Assembly: GCA_030374805.1 (NCBI GenBank)
Contig: JARGSG010000223.1
Location: 434,001 to 498,000, forward strand
Origin: Gracilaria gracilis
Lineage: Eukaryota; Rhodophyta; Florideophyceae; Gracilariales; Gracilariaceae
Reading direction: 5' to 3'
Length of the DNA: 64,000 bases
In this document: positions 43,090 to 52,630 of the stretch, piece after piece
How the letters are laid out: each line of letters starts with the position of its first letter
How positions within the stretch are numbered: position 1 is the first letter of the stretch
Made by a program: the position numbers and the translations under genes
Notes under the pieces: model-generated
What the model saw: only the letters and a program-made list of their open reading frames with translations
Databases searched by the model: none
What the model was told of the DNA's origin: nothing

Positions 43090-44976
43090 TTACCTCTTTC
43101 CAAGTGTCTCCCTAAGAGCCTTGAAAGATAACATTCTCATTACTTCGTCATCCGCATTTCCAACATACAGGATCGCTCCATCGGCCAAGCGTCGCGGTTC
43201 TTCGTCGTCAAACTGGAAATACGAAGCCCCCGGCGCCGGGGCAACTTCTGGTGGAGCAAGTCTCAGTACGCGCTCTCCGACGCTGTCCATGATCAACCGT
43301 GCTTCTGAAACTGGCACGCAATTCTTCGAAATTTCGCACAAAAGTTCTGGTGGGTAAAAGGATGCTTTGCACCTCATTTTCGGGAAAGAGTGAATGTATT
43401 AACCCATGTAATAATACCGAAGAGATGGGTATATATGGTAGACGCTCTTGATCCAATCAATCTCCTTAAGAGCAGAAAGTGTTCCAGGTGACAACTTGGC
43501 AAAATCAGGATCGTAAAGAAGATAAACAGAGCTAAGGCACCGTGGTATTACGTCCACAACGCCAACTGCGAAAAGCCTACCAGCGATTGGGTAAAGAACG
43601 TGGTGTGACCCATGCTTTTCCTCTGGGTTGGAAGCAGATTGATACCTCGTCAACGAGCTGTCCACAAGGAACCTAGTGTAAATGTCCTTGGTGCATTGCG
43701 ATGCTCGTTCATGATTTATTGACATTTGGTATCTCCGAAAGAGCTCATACGACTCTTCACGGAATTCCGACGGCACCATTTGCATTGTGAAATTGCTCGA
43801 ATTTGATACTTGTCCTCGACTTCGTACCTCTGACTGTTTGGCTTCGGGCAGAGGGGAGCCTGTACTGGCACGAGAAGGACATGATCTTTGGCCGTGATCA
43901 ACATCACTCATCACATCAAACTCGCTGACGTCACTTACGTCGATGGTTTTAAACATAGATGAACTCTTCGCTCTCCATTTGTGTCCAGATATGCTGGGTA
44001 GTGGCTGAACCTGCTTGACGTGAAACAATGTTTCAATCGAGTGAGTACAGTCGTTCCCTTTGTCTGCCTTTTCGCCCTCCCCAAGGGAAGGATCATATGT
44101 TGGATTCCACCAACAGTTGAGAAATCTTCGGTTCGTCACACCAACAGTTGAAACCTTACATACAGATTGGTTTTGGCTTAAGATGCGCTGAAGAACATTC
44201 GCAATGCGCATCTGTCACTTTACGGGGTCATGATCTTTCCGTCTCTCTGGATTTGATCGCTCACTGGGCGACGACGACTGCGTGCCACATCTTCTCTCTA
44301 TGGCTGGAAAAACCAAGGCCATATTGCTCACCATGCTCGGCAGTTCATTACCCTGCCACTGACTAACATCGTTTTCGTCGACATGGGCTGGTCTTTCTTG
44401 AACCCGGTCCTTCCGTTTAGAACCACTGCTTGCCTTCTTCGCTGGCCGGCGCGGCGGGAATAGTCTAAACTTCGATGTAGCCTCTTTCACGTGCTCAGTT
44501 GGCAACGCAGGGTTCAGATCATTAGCTCGGGCAAATTGTTGGGCAGCATCAACGATAGCAACTCGAATAGTGTCCAACTTTTGATCCGAGGCAGCGGACA
44601 AGGGGTGCATGCGTTGCTTCCGTCGTTCCTTTCCCTTCTCCCTTTGAACATGCGGCTGGTTGATGACACACGACGACGACGCGTGACGTAGGCGCTTGAG
44701 CACGCGCTTATGGGTACTAGACGGTTTGAAATTGGTGGTGTCAAGTCGGATGACGTACGGCGGGCAGCACGTGTTGCTCAGGTGGAGACGATAAAGATAA
44801 TTACCGCTTCGACGCCATCAAGCATCCAGGAGCTCCTGGTAGTCCTCGAAATGCAGTTGGAGAGCTCAGACGGCGTAATTATGGCTGCCATCACTCCTGC
44901 GACAATAGCCGCAGCGCGACGAATCAGAGCCCAAGTGAATTACGCGAGAACGGGGAACCTGAGCGGACTGAATCAT
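43090..44976 (-). pseudogene. ATE1: Arginyl-tRNA--protein transferase 1, single frame with four internal stops
   Basis: ATE1 transfers Arg from Arg-tRNA to N-terminal Asp/Glu in the N-degron pathway. One unshifted frame starts at ATG 44976 (MIQSAQVPRSRVIHLG) and carries the whole family order: SRCGYCRRSDGS (N-terminal Cys pair), DYQELL then WRRSGNYLYR, NTCCPPYVIRLD (CC pair), FKPSSTHKRVLKRLR, FREESYELFRRYQMSI, then LFAVGVVDVIPRCLSSVYLL, YDPDFAKLSPGTLSALKEID, YYYMG and YIHSFPKMRCKASF, PPELLCE. Stops inside it are TGA 44868-44866 (at the family Trp of GxWA), TGA 44820-44818 (at Gly before WRRSG), TGA 44217-44215 and TAA 43401-43399 (at a Tyr/Phe). There is no frameshift over 1.9 kb. The frame ends at TAA 43092-43090; a possible 48-nt intron (GTAAAC...CACAG, 43088-43041) would extend it to 42826. 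Confidence 0.8.
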
Positions 44977-45174
44977 GTTGATCAGCTTGTAAGACAAGTG
45001 CGAGACAGCAACCGGGGCTGAAACAAGGCACGGAATGGCAAGGAAGAGGCGTACGCGACGGAAGTACCGTTGGTAGCTTTGAAGGTTAGAGTCAGCAAAG
45101 GGGCAGAGCGACCAAGGCGGCGCACCTAACGTTTTCAAACAAAAAACAAGCGTCTCGACGTGGAGTGGAGACAC

Positions 45175-45916
45175 AGCAAGGCACGTTGTGCCTGTGTTTC
45201 GGAATGCATCCTCATTTGCATGATCTCTTTTTCCAAAAAATTGGCGTATCGTCCGTCGGGGCTCGTCACGCGCAGCCGCCGCCTCACGTAGAAAACCCTT
45301 TATGGATACCCTTGTGTCGCGGCGCCACTGGTGTTGGGCTCGGCACAGATATCGAACAAGCGCTCCCCCAAGTCATTCCCAGCTTCACACGTGCACGTTT
45401 TGCGCTCTCGTGCTTCCAGCGCCAGCAAATCTGTCGCAAATCCACCTTTGCGCTGCTGCTCTCTGCGTCGCGCCAAGCGGTTCAGTTGCTGCCCCAAGTT
45501 AGATCCGCTCGCTCGTTTGAATTTGGAATTTGAAACACATGATAACACACTCGATATCTCTCACACCGTATTAGCCACATCCAACCCCGCATTACGCACT
45601 GAGTGCGTAATCCAAGTATGAGTTATGTTGACATTCGAGTGAGGATATCGGGGCAGGAGAAAGAAAGAATTAGGGCCCGAGCCGCAGGCGAGGGTCCAAT
45701 TTTTCTTTCGAGTGACCCGATATCGTCACGAGAATGCCATCGTAACTCGCTTATCGCACAGCTGGCACACGCGTCCAACGTTTCGGCATCTGGTTTGAGC
45801 ACATGGCGAGGCAAGTGTTGTTTCCGGTGACATCACTCTACGTGACGTGACTAGCTTATGAAACCTAGAGGACCACAGTAAAGATTAAATTTGCATTGAT
45901 TTCGCTGGGCCAGGAA
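45175..45916. other. Spacer between ATE1 and tandem repeat
   Basis: Overlapping short frames on both strands (45165-45533 and 45603-45830 plus, 45548-45300 minus) without recognisable domains. Confidence 0.3.
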
Positions 45917-46036
45917 ATATTTCACTGTCTGTTGTGGGACCAAATTGATATTTCACTGTCTATTGTGGGACCAAATTAATATTTCACTGTTTGTGAAGGA
46001 CCAAATTGATATTCGCACTGCTCCTGTGGGATAACG
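45917..46036. repeat. Tandem repeat, 31-bp unit, about four copies
   Basis: Units start at 45917, 45948, 45979 and 46009. The consensus begins ATATTTCACTGTCTRTTGTG and ends GGACCAAATTG. The third and fourth units are diverged. It lies about 170 bp beyond the chlH stop. Confidence 0.9.
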
Positions 46037-46209
46037 ATTGTTATGGGCCCGTTTTGCCAATAAAATCTTGGAAACGACTGTTGTTTACAACTTTTTAACC
46101 ATTCGATTACACCTTAAGATGCGGTAAGAACACTGCTCCTGCCCAGAACGACTAACAGCCTATCTACGCGTACAAAAAGCACTCCTTCATGAGTGCCCCC
46201 GTATTCCAC

Positions 46210-49200
46210 CTATTCCACTCCTTTGATGCGATCTTCAACTTCGCTGTATAGTTCACGAAGCTTGTCAAGATCTTCATCCGAGGCCTCCCAGTACCCACGC
46301 CCAGCCGCCTCGAGGAAAGTAGTCACCATATCTCTGAAGCTGTTGGGGTTCAAGTCCAACAAACGCTTTTGCATTTCCTCGTCCTTGATGAACGTATCGT
46401 TGGCGTCCTGGAACACAAAGTTATCAACTTCACCGGAAGTGGCTGCAAACCCGTAAGTGTTTCTCAGTCGCTTGGCAATCTCTCTAGCACCCTCGTATCC
46501 GGACTTCGGATTTCCTTCAATCCATTTCGGGTTCACCAGTTTGGTTCTAGTGTCAAGACGAATCGTAGCGGACAGTGAGCGTACTTGCGCGTTTGTAGTA
46601 GTAGTGTCAGCGATGAACGCCTTCGGTTTCTTGCCATCCTTGCGCAGTCGTTGCACAACCTTAGTTGGGTCCGAATCCAGGTAGTGAGAAACGTCAGTGA
46701 GAGAGATTTCCCCGCTATCCAAGTTCTGGAAAGTCACGTCTACAGTTGACAGCGTCTTCTCGAAGATGGCCTGGCTAACCTTCATCTCCCCGGGTTGGTC
46801 CGCGTTGAACGCGAAGCCCTTGCGAGACAAGTACATGTCCTGCAACTGGTTCTCATCTTCCCACCCACCATTCTCAATCGCCAGCGACACGTCAGCTGAA
46901 TAACTTCCGGAGGCACTAGAAAACACACGAGTGGCAGCCTCCCGCACAGGAATGTCTAGCTCAGCTGCTTGCTCAAGAGCGTGTTTGCGGACAAAGTTCA
47001 TCTCCGGGTCCTCATCAGCTTCAGCTGCCAGTTTCACGGCCTTATCCATTAATGCCATTTGATTTATGAACAAGTCCCTGAACACTCCGGAGCAGTTCAC
47101 GACCAAATCAACCCTTGGGCGACCCAGCTCCTCCAGGGGAATTAGTTCGACCTTGCTCACGCGACCAAGAGGGTCGGGGAGCGGGCGCGCGCCAATGAGC
47201 CAGTAAATCTCGGCAATGCTTTCAGCGGAGGTCTTAAGGCAGTCCGAACCCCAGATCATCACACTGATAGTCTCTGGGAAGGCACCCTCAGAACTCACCT
47301 GCTGTTGAAGGAGTCTCTCGACAACAATCTTGCCAGAGTCAAGGGCCGCCACGGTCGGCAAACTTTGCGGATCCAACGCATGAACATTCTTTCCGGTTGG
47401 CAGCACGTCAGGGTTACGGACAGAATCTCCACCAGGGCCTGGTGGAACAAAGCGACCTTCAAGCGCATTAACGAGAGTTCCCATTTCGTTTTCCTTGATT
47501 ACCTGCTCAAGACAGAACTCGAGGTACTGAACCATAGGTACAAGTGCCTCGTCCGGAACGTTCGGGAACCCTTTCTCCTTCAAAGCTTCACCCATTGGTG
47601 ACTTGATGCCCATCATCTTTCCGATGAATGCGCCAAGATCAATGGCTGCCACTCTTTCAATGCGTCCGTCCCCGTTCACAGAGTTCTTGACCAACGCACG
47701 GACCGCAGCTCGGCTTGCATCAGTGATTTTCTGGAGCAGGTCAACTTCCTCAAGGACACCCTTGTCAGAATTCTTGTAAATCTCATCAATATCGCGATTG
47801 ATCGACTCCGCAATTATTCTGGACAAAGCCTTGGTTTCCGTCTCACCCTTGTCATTGAGCCTTTCCAGGCTTGAAATGCTGACAAGTGTGGCAATAGCTT
47901 CCTGAGCAGTGGGAGGCTCGCCAATGGTATGTAATCCGGACGGAAGTAACCGTGATTCCACTTCGATCAATTTCTTGTAAATCTTACCGACAAGCAAATC
48001 CCTTTCAGGCTCAGTCATAGACTTCGCATCCGGCAGAGCAACGTCTTTGTCTAGGCTCACCTGACGTGCAAGCTTCACGATAGAGTTAACAATACCTCCA
48101 GCCCGCCCGGTCTCCTTTTGACCTTGGTAGGATGCAACGAGCTCCGACAAGTCCTTCAGGCCCTTGTACAAACCAGCGTTCTCTGCCGGCAGAGTCAAGT
48201 AGGAAATCGTCCCACCGTATGATCGACGCTTGGCAATAGTAGCTTCGGAAGGATTGTTGGCTGCGTAGTAGTAGACGTTGGGAATTGAACTTATGAGTCG
48301 GTCTGGATAGCAAAAGTCAGACATACCAACCTGCTTACCAGGCATGAATTCTAATGAGCCATGAGTACCAAAATGAAGAACGGCATCAGCCTTCCAGATC
48401 TTTTCCAGGTAGACGTAGAAGGCAGCAAAGCCATGGTGAGGACAGGCACTCTTAGCAAACGAGAGTCTCATGGGATCGCCCTCATAGCTGAAAGTGGGCT
48501 GCACGCCAATAAAGACGTTGCCGAACTGTTTGCCATATACGAGCAGGTCCTTTCCGTCCGTGTTCAGGTGACCTGGAGCGGGACCCCAGTTTTCGTGAAG
48601 GTGTTCGTGATAGTCACATACAGTCTCGTACTCGGGCACAGACATACGATACGCGACGTTGAGCTCTGGTGAGCTGTACTTCGCTTCCTTGTCATGGAGG
48701 ATCTCTTCCATCAGAGCTTCTGGTGACTCCGGAAGATTCTCCACAAGATAACCTTGTTCCTCCAGTCCTTCCATAACTTTGAATGTGGAACCAAACACAT
48801 CGAGATATGCCGCAGTTCCAATATTTCCCTTGTCTGGCGGGAAAGAAAAGATCGTGACAGCGACCTTCTTCTCGGCGACCTCCTTTCGTCGGAGCTCGGC
48901 CCACTTCAGTGCTCTGTTGGCAATGGTTGTGAAACGATTCTGCAGCGGAATAGACCGACCAGTGAGCCCATCACGACCGGCAAAGATAACAGGCTCGATA
49001 GCTCCGTCAAACTCTAGAAGAGAGACTTGGAGCGCAACCTGCACTGGATGAAGTCCCAAATCGGATTCCTTCCACTCCTCTGTTGTTTGGAAGACAAGCG
49101 GTAGAGAGCAGAGATATGGTCTGTCGAGCTTCTTGAGCATCGCAATAGCCTTGGGATGATCCTGGCGGGCAGGGCCTCCGACAAGGGCAAAGCCAGTCAA

Positions 49201-50073
49201 GGAGATGACCACTTCAATGTTTGCGTTATTAGTTCCCTTGTGAAAGAAGAACTTCTAGATAGGCAGAGAGTAGTCCAACCCGCTGGAGAACACCGGAATG
49301 ACCCTCGCACCTCCGGCTTCAAGCTCGGAGACCAATGACACGTAATGACAGTCGTCGCCGGTAATCATGTGCGTACGCGCTAGAACAAGGCCGACAGTGG
49401 GGGATTCTGTGGTCAATCCGGCTAGTGGGCAGTGCTCGTTGATATACCATTCGTTGTACTCGTCAAGGTCTTCGAACATTCGAGGTGCAACCGGATGCCA
49501 GATACCAACATCAGGATACACAACTGGTAATGCAACCTCCTTAGTCGGCGCGGGGGAGGACGAAACATACTTGTCGGTGATCATAAGCAAAAAGTTTTGT
49601 ATCTTATCCACAGACCCACCAAGCCAGTACTGGAACGATAACATGAACGATCGAGCGTCTTGTGCCTTGTCGCTGGGAAGGTATTTGAGGACTTTGGGCA
49701 GGGTGCGGAGCAATTTGAGCATGCTGTCTTCAAACGAGGCACCACTCTCCTGCTTCCTCTTGCGCATGAACTTGGCGATTGTACTGTTAGTGCGACCCAA
49801 CTGGTTCATCTGGAAGGAACCAAGCTTGTTCAATCTCATGACGTCCGGCATGGATGGGAAGATGACGCAGGCATCCAAGCGATCGCGAACTGGCTTTACG
49901 GTATCGACAACAAGTCCTTTTTGCATCCACATACGAAGGTGTGACATTGCGCGCGTGGTGCTAGCCCCTCGTTGATCTACGCGTGCTTTCAGCTCATCAG
50001 ATCTTGGCGAGTCCGCTGCGCCGACGACAACCTCGCCGCGCAGCCTGCACGCACCAGCCTTCCGCACGCCCAT
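46210..50073 (-). CDS. chlH: Magnesium chelatase subunit H, one internal amber, conserved N terminus missing
   Basis: ChlH is the large porphyrin-binding subunit that inserts Mg2+ into protoporphyrin IX in the plastid. From about 49895 down to 46210 the frame matches ChlH throughout: [85 protein letters not shown]-like [146 protein letters not shown]. The end, EDRIKGVE then TAG, is where the family ends. A TAG at 49257-49255 replaces the Glu of the P-V-E-R-F-F position, with no shift. Upstream of about 49900 the frame stays open to ATG 50073 but no longer resembles ChlH; roughly 100 family residues are absent. Either a 5'-truncated pseudogene, a gene with an unseen upstream exon, or an assembly or read error. 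Confidence 0.85.
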
Positions 50074-50135
50074 CCCCCACCATGCCAACAGCCGCGCGCT
50101 GAACGATGCCAACCGAATCCCTCAACCCGTCGGCC

Positions 50136-50330
50136 ACAATGTTTCGCCGTCTTCATCACCACGTGCGCCCCCCGTACGCTAAATTCCGCCCTTCGTTCTC
50201 ATTTCATCGCTCGATGGACGCGGCCGCACGCGCTTTCGCGCACTTACGCGGCGCGCAGACGAATGGTTCCGCTCAGTATGAACGCAGAGAATGACACGTC
50301 AGGCAGTGACAGCTCGTCGTTGAATGTCAC
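50136..50330 (+). pseudogene. gyrA: Candidate 5' end of gyrA, cut by retrotransposon insertion
   Basis: Beyond the gypsy element the target sequence can be read across the duplication: frame RRMVPLSMNAENDTSGSDSS ending SLNVT at 50330 continues after 56342 as KTDLRL, a TAG, and [11 protein letters not shown], the GyrA start region. A second frame here (50136-50294, MFRRLHHHVRPPYAKFRP) is rich in Arg, His and Ser and could be an organelle targeting peptide, but it is one base out of phase with the gyrase frame. This piece runs head-to-head with chlH, whose frame overlaps it. Confidence 0.4.
50326..50330. repeat. Target-site duplication, left copy (GTCAC)
   Basis: GTCAC immediately before the left LTR; the same five bases follow the right LTR at 56338-56342. 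Confidence 0.95.
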
Positions 50331-51173
50331 TGAGAACACCATTTTGGTAGAAGAAATGGTGCGGGTGATGACAAACCCAAGGGCGGGGGGACACAAACAC
50401 AAAGTAAAGGGGACACAACGGAAAGTGCTCTCGAGAGTACCAGCCCAACACGCTGCGTAGCGATAGTAGGCAAGAGTCCGTAATAAACACACAAAGTGCA
50501 CAAAGTAGCAACGACGAAGCTGAGACGTGTAGCAAGTAGAAGCCACAGCACGACCAAAACTATAGGTCTAGTGCTGGCAGGAACAGACACGAAACGACAA
50601 CAGAAAAGCAGAAGCTCCCTCTGGCAGGACCGAACGTAGGTCACTTGCGGGGAACGACACTTCTAAGGCTGAAGCACAAGACAGACCCAAACAAGGGGTA
50701 TTGCAATTCAGACCCTCGTCGGGAGAAAGCGGGAGACCAACCGCCAAGGGGGGAAGAAAAGGCTGAAGAGGGGGGAGAGAAACGACAAAAGGGAGCAAGA
50801 CAGAGTTTGCTGTGAAGGATGGTGGGGGGTCGTCGAGAAAGGGGAAGTGGTCTGGCCTGAGTTGGTCAGGGGGCGACCAACTCGGCCCTTTTATACGCAA
50901 TTGAACCTTCAAAACTAGACTCTAAACGCATTTCTACTTTCGATAACCAATGAGCTGGTCACTACTGCAACATATCCCCCGTCTCTGCCACTCACCGCGG
51001 AGGCAGTGGCGCTTAAGTAGCCAGGGGGAGCCGGCGAGGACCATGCGGTTCACTCCCGTGCACCATGCGTAGAAAACTAAAATATCCATAAAATATCCAA
51101 GTAGAGAAACTTGTAGAATTACACTTGTGTCCAACACGTGCACCGCACACGCTGCACGGAAACACGTGCCACA
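50331..51173 (-). repeat. LTR of the gypsy element (3' LTR in element orientation)
   Basis: 843 bp, TG...CA ends. It contains TATAAAAG on the minus strand (50895-50888) as a likely promoter core. It matches the other LTR in every stretch compared. Confidence 0.95.
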
Positions 51174-51244
51174 CACTCCCAAACCCAGCGGGAGCAACAC
51201 CGAGCGACCAAGAAAAAGAGAAACGGGGACATGTCCTAGTTACT

Positions 51245-52630
51245 TCACGGATGTGTCAAAAACGCCAGTCCCAGAACAGTACACGATCTCGAATTCGTAC
51301 CCGGCGAAAAGATCCAACCAACGGGTGTGGCGTCCACGTACGTCCTTTCTTCTGGAAGCGATACCTCAGGGCCTGATGATCGGGTCACCAACTGGAATGG
51401 CTTCGATCCAAGAAGGTAGATGCGAAACTTCTTCAGGGCAAAAACGACTGCCAAGGCCTCCTTCTCGCATACCGAGTAGTTCTGCTCAGACTTGTTTCAT
51501 AGTTCTACTTGCGTACTGAACCGGGTGGAACATTCCATCCTCCTTCTTTTGAGTCAGGACAGCCCCCAAAGACCGGGTGGAGGCATCTGTCTCGACACGA
51601 AAAGAGGCATCAAAGTCCGGGAAAGCGAGAACCGGGGGGGAAACAAGCTTCCTCTTCAACTCCTCAAACCGCTTCTCTCATCTCTGGGGGTGAACTCCAG
51701 CCTCTTCTTGCCTGTGGTGGCGGCGTGAAGGGGCGCGGAGGTCTGTGAAAACCCTTTGATGAAACGCCTGTAGTAGCTCGCAAGGCCCAGGAAACTCCTA
51801 AGCGCAGTGGTCGTCGAAGGTAGAGGGGCCATCCTGAATCGCTTCAATCTTCTTCATGTCCACGGACACTCCACTAGCCTCGATGACGTGCCCCAGAAGG
51901 TGAATCTTGGGCTGAGCGAAGTCGCACTTGCTGATCTTCAGCTTCAGCCCATGCGAGGTGATGAGCTTCAGCACTTCCGACACGTGGTGGACATGCTCCT
52001 CCATGGTCTTCGAGAATATGACCACATCGTCAATGTACAACACGTGCAAAGGCAATGCGACCGGCAATGGAGTCCATCAACCTTTGGAAAGTCGATGGGG
52101 CATTCATCAGGCCAAAGGGCATGACCTCAAACTGGAAGGTCCCTTGCCGACAGACGAAAGTGGTCATCTCTTTGCAAACGGGGCGACATGCCGATCTGCC
52201 AGTATCCAGAGAACAAATCCAGCGTCGTGAAGAACGAACAACCGCCAAGGTCATCGAAGATCCGATCCATGTGGGGGAGTGGCCAACGATCTGGTTTCAT
52301 GATCTGATTCAAGGCTCTGTAGTCGACGCAGAAACCTTGGTTTTCCATCCTTCTTCGTGGCGATGACAACGGGGAGAGGACCAGGGCGGACGAGCATGGA
52401 CGCACGATCCCAGCAGCGAGCATCTTGTCAACCTCCTTTCGGACCACCTCGTCATGCTTTGGTGGGAGTCGACGGAGACGTGATCGGATTGGAGTATTGT
52501 CGGTAATCTCGAAGTCGTGCAAGACGGGCACACCAGAAGGCCGGAGGTCATAGAGGGACCATGCCACAATGTCTGTGGCACAGAGAACTGAGAAAAGCTT
52601 CTGCTGAACCGTCCCGGGGAGATGCGACAA
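51245..52630 (-). pseudogene. Gypsy reverse transcriptase and partial RNase H, frameshifted
   Basis: Successive minus-strand frames carry RT motifs in order: RRLPPKHDEVVRKEVDKMLA, VDYRALNQIMKPDRWPLPHM, FFTTLDLFSGYWQIGM (motif A Asp), FEVMPFGLMNAPSTFQRLM (motif B), LHVLYIDDVVIFSKT (YIDD, motif C), KCDFAQPKIHLLGHVI, LRSFLGLASYYRRFIKGFS, then the RNase H-like AVVFALKKFRIYLLGSKPFQ (about 51450-51390). At least four frame changes (near 52470-52130, 52240-52060, 51850 and 51650) prevent translation of one protein. The order RT then RNase H is as in Ty3/gypsy; integrase is absent. Confidence 0.85.
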
